From: SPJN01 sp965229935
GTDB lineage: Bacteria; Pseudomonadota; Alphaproteobacteria; SPJN01
Length of the DNA: 64,000 nucleotides
Direction of reading: 5' to 3'
NCBI GenBank assembly: GCA_965229935.1
Contig: CBDDKB010000002.1
Span: forward strand, 1,612,001-1,676,000
Below are positions 54,488-64,000 of this stretch, piece by piece. The number at the start of each line of letters is the position of its first letter. Positions within the stretch are counted from its first letter, which is position 1. The notes beneath the pieces are model-generated. The model made no database searches. It saw only the letters and a program-made list of their open reading frames with translations, and was not told where the DNA came from. The position numbers and the translations under genes are program-made.

Positions 54488-57085
54488 TTACGCGGCGGAG
54501 CTTTCTTCCTGCCCTGCAATCGTGAAGGTTAGACCATCACTGCCAACAGTACCGATCACCTTATCGCCATCTGACACAGCCCCTTGCAGGATCAATTCAG
54601 CAAGCGCGTTTTTCACCTGCCGTTCGATCACGCGACGCAAGGGCCGCGCACCATAAACGGCGTCAAAGCCTTCATCCGCTAACCATGTACGGGCAGCATC
54701 ATCAAGCTCAAGCGTGATTTGCCGATCAGCAAGCAGGTCAACAAGGCCCTGCAACTGGATCGTCACAATAGCGTCCATGTGATCGCGGTTCAGCCGATTG
54801 AAAGTCAGGATTTCATCCAGACGGTTCAGGAATTCAGGCTTGAAGTGACCACGCACAATCTCCATCACGGCGCTGTTCACATCACCCACATCCAAATCCG
54901 TACCGGACGCCATAACTTGTGCGCCAAGGTTTGAGGTCAGCACAATCAACGTGTTGGTAAAGTCAACCACATGGCCCTGACTGTCGGTCAAACGACCATC
55001 ATCAAGCACCTGCAACAAGACATTAAAGACATCGGGGTGGGCTTTCTCAACCTCGTCAAACAGCACAACCTGATAGGGTCTGCGCCGCACAGCTTCGGTC
55101 AGGACACCGCCTTCTTCATAACCGACATAGCCGGGAGGCGCGCCCACAAGACGAGCCACCGCATGCTTTTCCATATATTCGGACATGTCGATGCGGATCA
55201 GCGCCTTGTCATCATCAAATAAGAATTCGGCCAGCGCCTTTGTCAGCTCAGTCTTGCCGACACCTGTCGGCCCCAAAAACAGGAAGGAGCCGATGGGCCG
55301 CGACGGATCCTGCAAACCCGCCCTTGCGCGGCGCACCGCGTTCGACACAGCGGTGACCGCCGCATCCTGTCCGACGACACGCGCCTTGATATAGTCTTCC
55401 ATGGCGAGCAGTTTGTCCCGCTCACCCTCCAGCATCTTATCGACGGGCACACCGGTCCAGCGCGAGACAACGGCTGCGATCTGCTCCTCCGTCACGGCCT
55501 CGCCAACCATCGCGGTTGCCTGTTCAGCCTCCAGCGCATCAAGCTTGCGCTCAAGCTCAGGAATTTCGCCATGCTGCAGGGCACCTGCCCGTTCAAAGTC
55601 TGAGGCACGGCGGGCGGCATCAAGCTCAATCCGCGCATGGTCAAGCGCCTCTTTCACTGTTTGCGCCTCGTTACGTTTGGCTCGATCAGCCTGCCATTGG
55701 GCATCAAGTTCTGACGCCTCGCCCTCAAGCTTTGCCAATTCATCCTCAAGCGCGGTCAAACGATCTTTTGAGGCCTGATCTTTTTCTTTGCCCAGTGCCT
55801 CCCGTTCGATCTTGAGCTGCACGATACGCCGATCAAGCTCGTCCAAGTCTTCGGGCTTGGATTCGACCGCCATCTTCAATCGCGACGCTGCCTCATCCAC
55901 AAGGTCGATGGCCTTGTCCGGCAGGAACCGATCAGTGATATAGCGGTTTGACAAGGTGGCAGCGGCCACAACCGCGCTGTCAGAGATCGTGACACCGTGG
56001 TGAAGCTCATAACGTTCTTTCAAGCCGCGCAGGATTGAAATCGTGTCTGCCACATCAGGTTCATTCACATAAACAGGCTGGAACCGGCGCGCCAAGGCGG
56101 CGTCCTTTTCAACATGCTTACGATATTCATCAAGTGTGGTGGCGCCGATACAATGCAGCTCACCACGGGCCAAGGCAGGCTTTAACAGGTTAGAGGCATC
56201 CATCGCCCCATCAGCCTTACCTGCACCCACCAGCGTGTGCATTTCATCAATGAACAGAATGATCTCGCCTTCAGCATGGGTGATTTCATTCAGAACCGCT
56301 TTCAAGCGTTCCTCAAACTCACCGCGATATTTTGCGCCCGCCAATAATGAGCCCATGTCGAGCGACATAACACGGCGGTTGCGCAGACTGTCTGGCACAT
56401 CACCATTGACGACGCGCTGCGCCAGCCCTTCGATGATGGCGGTCTTACCAACGCCCGGTTCACCGATCAGGACTGGGTTGTTTTTCGACCGCCGTGACAA
56501 GACCTGAATGGCGCGGCGGATTTCTTCATCACGTCCGATCACAGGGTCCAACTTGCCCGCGCGGGCCGCCTCGGTCAGGTCTTGCGCATATTTGTTCAGC
56601 GCATCGAACTGGTCTTCAGCACTGGCGCTATCGGCGGTACGCCCCTTGCGCATTTCATTCACAATTTTGTTCAAACCGTCAGCAGTCACGCTGTTGGCAG
56701 CAAACAGGCTTTTCAGATCATCATCGCCATGGATTACCAAGGCGGTCAAAAGCCGTTCGGTCGTGACAAAGGCATCCCCTGCCTTTTCAGCCAGTTTTTC
56801 AGCCGCATCAAACAGCTTGGCCGTGGCCTGCACCATCTGCAAGCCACCGGCACCCGATCCTTCGACGGAGGGTAATTTCGATAATAGAAGGTTCAGTCCC
56901 TGTTCAAGCCCAGCAACATCACCGTCGGCGCGGTGGATCAGTTTTTGTGCCAACTGCTCCTCATCATCAAGCAGCCCTTTCAGCACATGGGCGGGGACAA
57001 ATTGTTGATGGCCGTGCCGCAACGCATAGGTCTGGGCGGCCTGCAAAGCGGACTTTACCCGCTCCGTATAGCGTTCTGTGTTCAT
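54488..57085 (-). CDS. clpB: ClpB disaggregase
   Basis: 865 residues, full length. Double Clp-N repeat (1-145), first AAA+ domain with Walker A GEPGVGKT (208-215), the coiled-coil middle domain (about 405-525) that separates ClpB from ClpA/C, second AAA+ domain with GPTGVGKT near 605, and a D2-small C-terminus. No ClpP-binding tripeptide, as expected. It rescues aggregated proteins with DnaK. Heat-shock promoter not identified in the 210-bp gap upstream. Confidence 0.97.
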   Translation of the reverse strand: MNTERYTERVKSALQAAQTYALRHGHQQFVPAHVLKGLLDDEEQLAQKLIHRADGDVAGLEQGLNLLLSKLPSVEGSGAGGLQMVQATAKLFDAAEKLAEKAGDAFVTTERLLTALVIHGDDDLKSLFAANSVTADGLNKIVNEMRKGRTADSASAEDQFDALNKYAQDLTEAARAGKLDPVIGRDEEIRRAIQVLSRRSKNNPVLIGEPGVGKTAIIEGLAQRVVNGDVPDSLRNRRVMSLDMGSLLAGAKYRGEFEERLKAVLNEITHAEGEIILFIDEMHTLVGAGKADGAMDASNLLKPALARGELHCIGATTLDEYRKHVEKDAALARRFQPVYVNEPDVADTISILRGLKERYELHHGVTISDSAVVAAATLSNRYITDRFLPDKAIDLVDEAASRLKMAVESKPEDLDELDRRIVQLKIEREALGKEKDQASKDRLTALEDELAKLEGEASELDAQWQADRAKRNEAQTVKEALDHARIELDAARRASDFERAGALQHGEIPELERKLDALEAEQATAMVGEAVTEEQIAAVVSRWTGVPVDKMLEGERDKLLAMEDYIKARVVGQDAAVTAVSNAVRRARAGLQDPSRPIGSFLFLGPTGVGKTELTKALAEFLFDDDKALIRIDMSEYMEKHAVARLVGAPPGYVGYEEGGVLTEAVRRRPYQVVLFDEVEKAHPDVFNVLLQVLDDGRLTDSQGHVVDFTNTLIVLTSNLGAQVMASGTDLDVGDVNSAVMEIVRGHFKPEFLNRLDEILTFNRLNRDHMDAIVTIQLQGLVDLLADRQITLELDDAARTWLADEGFDAVYGARPLRRVIERQVKNALAELILQGAVSDGDKVIGTVGSDGLTFTIAGQEESSAA

Positions 57086-57298
57086 CGCAACCTCATTTCT
57101 AGCCCGTTTTATTGGGGGACCCGCTTGGCGGCATCACCCTTCTAACGTCTGGTGGATGTCTATCTTTTGATCATACCAAGCCACGCAAAGCCTACCATGA
57201 TCTATGTCAAAAACGGTCCCGCATGGGCAGCAACCGTCCCTACATATGTGGGGCGCTGTAGCGAAATATCAAGGGGTGTAAGGGCCTGAAAACAGGGC

Positions 57299-58054
57299 CT
57301 AATCCGCGTCGTTTTGGACCGCTGCCATCATATAATTGACGCCCATATCCCGGCGGTTGAGCGAGAATTGATCAGCAAACGGCGCGTAACTCACCCCGGT
57401 TTGGTCAACGACCTCAAGCCCGGCAAATTCCAGATAGGATTGCAATTCCGCAGGGGTGATGAACTTGCCCCAATCATGGGTCCCGCGCGGCAACCAACGC
57501 AGCACATATTCCGCGCCGAATTTCGCCAGCATCAGGCTTTTGGGGGTCCGGTTCAATGTAGCGACAAGCATGATGCCGCCCGGCTTCAACATACGCGCGC
57601 AATCACGCAGGAACGGACGGGGGTGGGCAACATGTTCCACCACCTCCATATTCAGGATGACGTCGAAAGATTCCCCTGCGGCACACAAAGCCTCCGCCGT
57701 TGTGGCGCGATAGTCGATGCTGAGGTCCTGTTCCTGCGCATGGACCGTGGCAGTGTTGATATTCTGCTCTGACGCATCGGCACCGGTTACTGAGGCACCC
57801 ATGCGGGCCATAGGCTCAGACAAAAGCCCGCCGCCACAGCCAATATCAAGCAATCTTAGCCCTGTTAGAGGGGTTTGCGCACTGTGATCCAGACCGAAAT
57901 GGCTGCAAAGCTGATCCCTGATCCAGCCAAGCCTGACCGGGTTGAACTTGTGCAGGGGCGCAAACTTGCCCCCCGCGTCCCACCATTCTGCGGCAATTGC
58001 CGAAAAACGGGCCACGTCCGCCGGGTCGATAGAGCTTTGCTGGTGAGCGGCCAT
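57299..58054 (-). CDS. ubiG: Ubiquinone biosynthesis O-methyltransferase
   Basis: 251 residues. SAM-binding motif LRLLDIGCGGGLLSEPMARMGA, post-motifs FDVILNMEVVEHV and LKPGGIMLVATLNRTPKS, and the family start ARFSAIAAEWWD, all typical of UbiG (3-demethylubiquinone-9 3-O-methyltransferase). It carries out both O-methylations in ubiquinone synthesis. Divergent from lysC, the arrangement commonly seen in alphaproteobacteria. Confidence 0.96.
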   Translation of the reverse strand: MAAHQQSSIDPADVARFSAIAAEWWDAGGKFAPLHKFNPVRLGWIRDQLCSHFGLDHSAQTPLTGLRLLDIGCGGGLLSEPMARMGASVTGADASEQNINTATVHAQEQDLSIDYRATTAEALCAAGESFDVILNMEVVEHVAHPRPFLRDCARMLKPGGIMLVATLNRTPKSLMLAKFGAEYVLRWLPRGTHDWGKFITPAELQSYLEFAGLEVVDQTGVSYAPFADQFSLNRRDMGVNYMMAAVQNDAD

Positions 58055-58189
58055 AAGGTGAAATCCAAACCAAAATAAATGTACAATGCGACGCGGCGCA
58101 TCGACTTGCCCTAATCAAAACAAGCCTTTATAAGCGCCGCGACTGTTACGCCTATCATATAGGTTTGGATTTTGGGAGCAAAAGAGACA

Positions 58190-59413
58190 ATGGCGCGCAT
58201 CGTCATGAAATTCGGCGGCACGTCCGTAGGATCGGTTGAGCGGATCAAGAATGTCGCCCAACGGGTCAAGGCCGAAGTAGATCAGGGCAATGAGGTTGCC
58301 GTGGTCGTCTCTGCCATGTCTGGCGAAACCAACCGCCTTGTCGGTTTGGCGCAGGATATTGCCCCCATGCATGACGCCCGCGAATATGATGTTGTGGTCG
58401 CCGCTGGCGAACAAGTGTCTTGCGGTTTGCTTGCCATGGCCTTGCAGGATATTGGGGTGCAGGCCCGCAGTTTTATGGGCTGGCAAATCCCGGTGCGCAC
58501 ATCGGATGTTCATTCCGCTGCCCGGATCAAGGAAATTGACGCAAGTCTGCTCGACCAAAAATTTGCCGAAGGTCATCAGGCACTTGTGATTGCAGGATTT
58601 CAGGGCATTGGCCCTGATGACCGCATCACCACGCTGGGCCGTGGCGGGTCAGACACGTCTGCGGTTGCGGTTGCCGCTGCCCTGCGCGCAGACCGCTGCG
58701 ATATTTATACGGATGTTGACGGGGTTTACACGACCGATCCAAGGATCGTGCCCGTCGCCCAAAAACTTGATAAGATCACTTACGAAGAAATGCTGGAAAT
58801 GGCTTCATTGGGGGCCAAAGTCCTGCAAACACGGTCAGTCGAACTTGCCATGGCCCATAATGTCCGCCTGCAAGTCCTGTCCAGTTTTGAGGATAAACCC
58901 GGCACGCTTGTCTGCAGCGAGGAAGAAATCGTGGAACAGGAAATCGTCTCTGGTATTGCCTATAGCCGTGATGAGGCAAAGGTCACATTGGTCAAGGTCG
59001 CAGACCGTCCCGGTGTTGCGGCCAAGGTATTTGGCCCGCTGGCTGATGCTGCGGTCAATGTTGATATGATCGTGCAGAACGTCTCAGAAGACGGTGCTAG
59101 CACTGATATGACCTTTACCGTGCCGCGCGGTGATCTTGCCCGCGCCGTTCAGGTGATTGAGGGCGCGCGGGCTGAGATTGAATATAGCGCGCTCGATACC
59201 TCTGCCACAGTGTCGAAAATCTCGGTCATCGGTGTTGGCATGCGCTCCCATGCGGGGGTGGCGCTGACTATGTTCCGTGCCTTGTCAGACAAGGGAATCA
59301 ACATTGAAGTGATTTCTACGTCCGAGATCAAGGTTTCGGTTCTGATCGAAGAAGAGTATACAGAACTTGCCGTGCGCGCCCTGCATACTGCCTATGGGCT
59401 GGATGCTGCGTAA
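58190..59413 (+). CDS. lysC: Aspartate kinase
   Basis: 407 residues from ATG 58190; an in-frame TTG at 58172 is discounted because family proteins begin MARIVMKFGGTSVG. Kinase domain to about 245 (GRGGSDTSAVAVAAAL), then two ACT domains (about 265-400) that bind lysine/threonine for feedback control. First step of the aspartate pathway to lysine, threonine and methionine. As in many bacteria an internal start could make a regulatory subunit; not shown. Confidence 0.97.
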   Translation: MARIVMKFGGTSVGSVERIKNVAQRVKAEVDQGNEVAVVVSAMSGETNRLVGLAQDIAPMHDAREYDVVVAAGEQVSCGLLAMALQDIGVQARSFMGWQIPVRTSDVHSAARIKEIDASLLDQKFAEGHQALVIAGFQGIGPDDRITTLGRGGSDTSAVAVAAALRADRCDIYTDVDGVYTTDPRIVPVAQKLDKITYEEMLEMASLGAKVLQTRSVELAMAHNVRLQVLSSFEDKPGTLVCSEEEIVEQEIVSGIAYSRDEAKVTLVKVADRPGVAAKVFGPLADAAVNVDMIVQNVSEDGASTDMTFTVPRGDLARAVQVIEGARAEIEYSALDTSATVSKISVIGVGMRSHAGVALTMFRALSDKGINIEVISTSEIKVSVLIEEEYTELAVRALHTAYGLDAA

Positions 59414-59497
59414 CCCTTCACGCGCGGTTACAATGATGCCGTAACGGCACCCATCAGGGGTCTGCCTCCGCCCCGCTACGGAACTGTGTGACGAGTT

Positions 59498-61804
59498 ATG
59501 AGCCGAAAGGTAGACCAAAAACCTGCCACTGGCCCCTCGCGGGCTGGGACATCCCACGGCCTGTTGCGCGAGCTGAACGGCGTCATGGCAGAAACCGCCG
59601 CCCCGGCTGAGGCGCTGGGCAAGATTGTGCGGCTGATCGCGGCCAATATGGGCGCTGAGGTCTGCTCTATCTATCTGACGCAGCCCAATAATCTGCTGGA
59701 ATTGTTTGCCACAGAAGGGTTGAACCCGGACGCCATCCACCAGACACGGCTGAAACTGGGTCAGGGTTTGATCGGTGTCATCGCCGCGACCGCGCGGCCC
59801 CTGAACTTGGCAGAGGCGCAAAGCCATCCGCAATTCGCCTATCGTCCAGAAACGGGCGAAGAGGCGTTTCACAGTTTTTTGGGTGTGCCCATCATCCGCA
59901 ATGGCAAGGTGGCAGGCGTTTTGGCGGTGCAAAGCCGTACGCCCCGTCATTATTCAGATGATGAAATCGTTGCCCTGCAAACCATCGCGACCGTTCTGTC
60001 CGGCATTGTTGGATCAGGCCAGTTGGTCCGCCTGCGCGGGGTTCACGACAGTGACCTGAAACGCGATGTTGCCCAACGTTATGACGTGATCGGCCTAGCC
60101 GACGGGATCGCCGTTGGCCATGCCAAGCTGCATGATCCGCGGATTATCGTTGAAACACTGGTCGGTGACGATGATCCTGAGGTTGAACGGGACCGCCTGA
60201 CCAACGCTATGGGCGACTTGCGCCAGTCCATTGACCGCATGCTCGATAGCGCTGACGTGTCCTTGGCCGGGGAACATCGCGACGTGCTTGAAGCTTATCG
60301 CATGTTCGCCAATGACAATGGCTGGACCCGCCGCATCATGCAGGCCATTGATGGCGGTCTAAGCGCCGAAGCGGCCGTCCAACAGGTGCAAAGCGAAACC
60401 CGCGCGCGGCTGCAGCATCAAACCGATGCCTATTTGCGTGAACGGCTGCATGATCTGGATGACCTATCGAACCGGTTGATGCGGCACCTGATGGGCCTTG
60501 CCTCTGACATTGGTGGCAAGACCGCCGATTTGCAGGATGATACTATTCTATTTGCCCGCTCCATGGGCCCGGCTGAGCTGCTGGATTATGACCGCAACAA
60601 ATTGCGCGGCATTGTGTTGGCCGAAGGGTCCCCCACCTCTCACGTCGCGATTGTTGCCCGTGCGCTTGATGTGCCTTTGGTGGGCCGGGCGAACGAAGCC
60701 ATTAACTCCGTTGAAGATGGCGATCTTGTCGTTGTTGACGCCGACACCAATCAATTGTTTGTCCGCCCGCAATCAGATGTTGCCGACCAGTATCGCGAGG
60801 GGGTCAAGGCCCGTGCCGCCCGTCAGGCAGTTTATGAAGCGGCGCGCGATGAGCCTGCTATCACCAAGGATGGCACGCGCATTTATCTAAACATGAATGC
60901 GGGTCTGGTCAGTGACCTTGACACCTTCAAGCGCACAGGCGCGGACGGGATTGGCCTGTTTCGGACAGAGCTGCAGTTCATGGTCAGCTCGCAGTTACCC
61001 CGCACCAATGCCCAGATCGCGCTTTATAAACAGGTTATCGAAGCGTCAGAGGACAAGCCCGTTATCTTCCGCACTATTGATGTGGGCGGTGACAAGGTGC
61101 TGCCCTATCTTGACAATACGCGTGAAGAAAATCCCGCCCTTGGCTGGCGCGCTATCCGCGTTGCGCTCGACCGTCCGGCATTGCTGCGCTATCAGGTGCG
61201 CGCCCTGCTTGAAGCTGCAGATGGCGGCCCGATTTCCTTTATGTTCCCGATGATTGCGGACGTGTCAGAATTCCAGCAGGCCCGCCGGGTTGTCGACCGG
61301 GAACTGGAACGGCTGGACAAGCTGGGCAAGCCGCGTCCGTCAGACCTAAAAGTCGGCACCATGCTCGAAGTGCCGTCACTGGCATGGCAGTTGGGCACAT
61401 TATTGCCGCTGACCGACTTCGTCTCTGTCGGGTCGAACGATTTGATGCAGTTTTTCTTTGCCTCTGACCGTGGCAACCCAAAGCTTGCCAACCGCTATGA
61501 CCTATTGTCGCCATCGGTGTTGAGCTTCCTGAACTTTCTGGTCAATGCCTGCAACACGATGAATGTGCCGATTTCGCTTTGTGGTGAAATGGCAGGCCGC
61601 CCGCTAGAGGCACTGGCCCTGATCGGCCTAGGCTTCCGCTCTATCTCGATGCCGCCTGCCTCAATCGGGCCGGTGAAACAGATGGTCAAAACGCTGGATC
61701 TTGCTGCACTTGAACAGTTCATCATCACCCTGTTCGAAATGCCCGACCATTCAGTCCGGGGCAATCTTGAAACCTATGCCAGGGACCGCGGCATCCTGAT
61801 TTAG
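59498..61804 (+). CDS. ptsP: PTS-Ntr enzyme I (phosphoenolpyruvate-protein phosphotransferase)
   Basis: 768 residues. N-terminal GAF domain (about 25-170), then an EI domain: EIN with the phosphorylated His382 in GSPTSHVAIVARA, and a PEP-binding barrel with DGIGLFRTELQFM, SVGSNDLMQFFFASDR and the catalytic Cys695 in SLCGEMAGRP. It starts the nitrogen PTS chain (EI-Ntr, NPr, EIIA-Ntr), with the GAF domain sensing nitrogen state (glutamine) in known cases. Follows lysC by 85 bp. Confidence 0.97.
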   Translation: MSRKVDQKPATGPSRAGTSHGLLRELNGVMAETAAPAEALGKIVRLIAANMGAEVCSIYLTQPNNLLELFATEGLNPDAIHQTRLKLGQGLIGVIAATARPLNLAEAQSHPQFAYRPETGEEAFHSFLGVPIIRNGKVAGVLAVQSRTPRHYSDDEIVALQTIATVLSGIVGSGQLVRLRGVHDSDLKRDVAQRYDVIGLADGIAVGHAKLHDPRIIVETLVGDDDPEVERDRLTNAMGDLRQSIDRMLDSADVSLAGEHRDVLEAYRMFANDNGWTRRIMQAIDGGLSAEAAVQQVQSETRARLQHQTDAYLRERLHDLDDLSNRLMRHLMGLASDIGGKTADLQDDTILFARSMGPAELLDYDRNKLRGIVLAEGSPTSHVAIVARALDVPLVGRANEAINSVEDGDLVVVDADTNQLFVRPQSDVADQYREGVKARAARQAVYEAARDEPAITKDGTRIYLNMNAGLVSDLDTFKRTGADGIGLFRTELQFMVSSQLPRTNAQIALYKQVIEASEDKPVIFRTIDVGGDKVLPYLDNTREENPALGWRAIRVALDRPALLRYQVRALLEAADGGPISFMFPMIADVSEFQQARRVVDRELERLDKLGKPRPSDLKVGTMLEVPSLAWQLGTLLPLTDFVSVGSNDLMQFFFASDRGNPKLANRYDLLSPSVLSFLNFLVNACNTMNVPISLCGEMAGRPLEALALIGLGFRSISMPPASIGPVKQMVKTLDLAALEQFIITLFEMPDHSVRGNLETYARDRGILI

Positions 61805-62046
61805 ACTCACGAGTCAAATTAAAAAATTTACATTTCGGTTTTGGTGCGGATTTTTTGTTTGTTTATGGCTCAATCGTTGCAGACTCGTCACAATTCTGAT
61901 TTACTTTAGACGTAGTAAGTATCGGCAAACATGGTTTTTTCCGCTCAGACCCGGTCCGGCGGAAGGTCATTGCCGAAATTATTACATTTCAAATCAGGGT
62001 TTGGTTTCATACCGCTCACCAACGCTATGCCCAAAAGGGGATTGTT

Positions 62047-63054
62047 TTGACGGCACTCGGGTTTCAGGACGCAATGACTGCGACTGACCAGACAACAGCC
62101 AACGACGATCTGGCAGCAGCCAGCGTCGGGGCCCTGTTGCGTCGTGCGCGCAATGCAAAAGGTCTGTCGCGCGAAGGGGTCGCGGCCCAATTGAATATCC
62201 AATTGTGCCAGATCACTGCCCTTGAAGAAGACCGGCCTGACAGCCTGCCCCCCTTGGCATTTGCGACGGGGTTTGTCCGTTCCTACGCGCGGCTTGTCGG
62301 CCTTGATGCAGAACAGACCGTCAGCATCTATAAAGAACAGATGGGCGGCATGCTGAAAGGTGCCGCAACCGGACAGGACTTCATCACCAGCCGCGACCTG
62401 ACCATGGATGATGGCAGCTCGGCACGGCTGATCATGATGTCCGTTATTCTGGTTGTGATTGGTTTGTTGATCGCAGGCGCTGTTGGTGCTGGTTGGACGA
62501 TTATCGGCAGCAGCGATGATCACCGCACCTTGACGCCGCTTGCCTATGACGCCGCCGATGACAAGGGCGTTCTGCCCGTTGCGCAAACCGCAACCCGTGT
62601 ACGCAGCGCCCCCAAAGAAGCGCCAACACCCCCATCAGTAACCATTGAAGCAAAGCCTGTAGCAACCAATCCGCAGGCCCTTGCCACACCAACGCAATCA
62701 ACCGGCAGCGCCCAACAGGATAGCCCGCAGGCACCACAGCAAGCAGCAGCCGCGCCGGAAACAAGCTACAGCTTCACCATTACGGCGCTTGATGTCAGTT
62801 GGGTCCGCATCAAGGATGCCGACGGGATTGAGATTGCCAATCAGATCCTGCGCACCGGTCAGCAAATTCATATCGAACAGCGCGAGAAGGTGACCCTGAC
62901 GACAGGCAATTTTGAAGGCCTATCCATCACCCTAAACGGCGCGCCCTTGCCCGACGACATTAAAACCATGGCCAATGCTGCCGATGACAGCATGCGCTCG
63001 CTGGTGCTTGACCGCACGGCCCTGTTGAACGACACACAGAATCAGAACTACTAG
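62047..63054 (+). CDS. RodZ-like helix-turn-helix membrane protein
   Basis: 335 residues from the TTG at 62047 (AAGGGG 6 bp upstream); ATG 62074 with AGGA is an alternative. HTH_25-type cytoplasmic domain (about 28-100, LLRRARNAKGLSREGVAAQL), one transmembrane helix (about 138-160), a Pro/Gln/Ala-rich periplasmic linker and a C-terminal DUF4115 beta domain (about 240-310). RodZ links MreB to cell-shape control; in alphaproteobacteria this gene often sits before ispG, as here. The symbol is left blank because the role is not proven by sequence. Confidence 0.85.
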   Translation: MTALGFQDAMTATDQTTANDDLAAASVGALLRRARNAKGLSREGVAAQLNIQLCQITALEEDRPDSLPPLAFATGFVRSYARLVGLDAEQTVSIYKEQMGGMLKGAATGQDFITSRDLTMDDGSSARLIMMSVILVVIGLLIAGAVGAGWTIIGSSDDHRTLTPLAYDAADDKGVLPVAQTATRVRSAPKEAPTPPSVTIEAKPVATNPQALATPTQSTGSAQQDSPQAPQQAAAAPETSYSFTITALDVSWVRIKDADGIEIANQILRTGQQIHIEQREKVTLTTGNFEGLSITLNGAPLPDDIKTMANAADDSMRSLVLDRTALLNDTQNQNY

Positions 63055-63144
63055 CCTGTCGCCCCCTTGGGATTGAGGCGGTTTATCGCGCCCAATCAGC
63101 CCCTAACCATGCTAGACAGTCGTCACATTGAAGGATGTGTGAAG

Positions 63145-64000
63145 ATGAGCGTCAGACCCTATCGCGACATATATCGGCGCAAAAGTCGCCAAATCATGGT
63201 TGGGACCGTCCCTGTCGGCGGCGATGCCCCGATTGCGGTGCAGACCATGACCAATACGCTGACCTCTGACGCCAATGCCACCATCAACCAAATCAGGGGC
63301 ATCGAAGACGCGGGCTGCGATATTGTCCGCGTGTCCTGCCCTGATCAGGAATCGACTGCCGCCCTGAAAGAGATTGTCAAAGCCTCCACCATTCCGGTCG
63401 TGGCCGACATCCACTTTCACTACAAACGCGCGATTGAGGCGGCAGAGGCCGGCGCCGCCTGCCTGCGTATCAATCCGGGCAATATCGGCAGCGCCGACCG
63501 TGTGCGGGATGTTGTGCAGGCCGCCAAGGATCATGGCTGTTCCATGCGTATCGGCGTGAATGCCGGATCGCTTGAAAAACATCTTTTGGAAAAATATGGC
63601 GAACCGTGCCCCGAAGCGATGGTTGAAAGCGCGCTTGATCATGCTCGCATTCTAGAAGACCACGATTTCCGCGAATTCAAAATCTCGGTCAAGGCAAGCG
63701 ATGCCTTTTTGTCTGTTGCCGCCTATCAGGGCCTGGCAGAGGCATGCGATTACCCGCTGCATATCGGCGTGACAGAGGCAGGCGGACGACGCATCGGCAC
63801 CGTTAAAAGCGCCATCGGTTTAGGCAGCCTGTTATGGGGCGGCATCGGCGATACGCTGCGTGTTTCCTTGTCCGACGATCCGGTTGAAGAAGTTCATGTC
63901 GGGTTTGATATCCTAAAATCCCTCAACCTACGTAGTCGCGGCGTCAATATCGTGTCGTGCCCGTCTTGCGCACGCCAAGCCTTTCCGGTGATTGACACGG
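63145..64000 (+). CDS. ispG: 4-hydroxy-3-methylbut-2-enyl diphosphate synthase (5' part)
   Basis: Begins at ATG 63145 (AAGGATGTGTGAAG upstream) and runs open past the window edge; about 285 codons are visible. MSVRPYRDIYRRKSRQIMVG, PIAVQTMTNT, ADIHFHYKRA, RINPGNIGS and the cluster motif IVSCPSCAR (two of three Fe-S Cys) identify IspG/GcpE. It makes HMBPP in the non-mevalonate isoprenoid pathway with a [4Fe-4S] cluster. The rest of the enzyme lies outside. Confidence 0.97.
   Translation, partial: MSVRPYRDIYRRKSRQIMVGTVPVGGDAPIAVQTMTNTLTSDANATINQIRGIEDAGCDIVRVSCPDQESTAALKEIVKASTIPVVADIHFHYKRAIEAAEAGAACLRINPGNIGSADRVRDVVQAAKDHGCSMRIGVNAGSLEKHLLEKYGEPCPEAMVESALDHARILEDHDFREFKISVKASDAFLSVAAYQGLAEACDYPLHIGVTEAGGRRIGTVKSAIGLGSLLWGGIGDTLRVSLSDDPVEEVHVGFDILKSLNLRSRGVNIVSCPSCARQAFPVIDT

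Noticed and set aside
55401..55778. Long plus-strand frames opposite clpB
   Set aside because: Antisense shadows of the codon-biased clpB coding strand, rich in Ser/Ala, with no motif.

Overview
The window looks like a chromosomal segment of a free-living, aerobic alphaproteobacterium, probably marine and outside the well-known sphingomonad and rhizobial types. The evidence is an rRNA operon (minus strand) that ends 5S then initiator tRNA-Met, the housekeeping run ubiG / lysC / ptsP / RodZ-like / ispG, many TonB receptors, glutathione enzymes and TetR regulators, and moderate GC. The genus cannot be fixed by eye; the 16S and 23S genes are both complete and would settle it.

Layout. 0-5.5 kb: a pilus chaperone, a receiver-TetR operon, a second lone receiver facing a membrane histidine kinase, a spore-coat-U-like secreted protein and a cold-shock protein. 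6-12.8 kb: an alpha/beta hydrolase, a tetR / metal-hydrolase / styrene-oxide-isomerase-like operon with a leaderless-looking promoter, a KefB-type antiporter, a cupredoxin-like lipoprotein and a CPBP-type membrane protease homologue. 12.8-13.5 kb: non-coding, with an interrupted initiator-tRNA remnant. 13.5-40.4 kb: a dense catabolic island with five GSTs, a MAPEG protein, a GST-kappa/HCCA-isomerase-like protein, two formylglycine sulfatases, a Baeyer-Villiger monooxygenase, a TauD-type dioxygenase, a GrdB-like protein, crotonase, SDRs, nitroreductase, an MBL hydrolase, a GPH transporter and a TonB receptor. It ends in a second copy of the CPBP gene, in the same orientation as the first. 40.4-45.4 kb: TonB receptor, tetR and a CocE-type hydrolase. 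45.4-53 kb: tRNA remnants, tandem repeats and the rRNA operon. 53-64 kb: housekeeping genes (M23 peptidase, ClpB, UbiG, LysC, PtsP, RodZ-like, IspG cut by the window edge).

The most interesting system is the island. A 19-bp motif, ATTAAT-N7-ATTAAT (inner flanks usually G and C), occurs in six of its promoter regions, mostly divergent ones, including directly in front of the embedded tetR gene at 27.7-28.4 kb. I infer one TetR repressor controlling a glutathione-dependent pathway: uptake (TonB, GPH), desulfation, oxygenation (BVMO, TauD), thiol/glutathione chemistry (GSTs, GrdB-like, DsbA-like) and CoA-level processing. The substrate is not visible; a hydrophobic sulfate ester or an electrophilic xenobiotic or natural product would fit.

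The second unusual theme is in the rRNA operon and its outlier at 13 kb. The spacer tRNA order is 16S-Ala-Ile-23S, the reverse of the usual order. The spacers carry several families of palindromic repeats with compensatory changes, one lying in the 23S processing stalk. Three initiator-tRNA remnants are each split in the variable-loop region by a palindromic insert.
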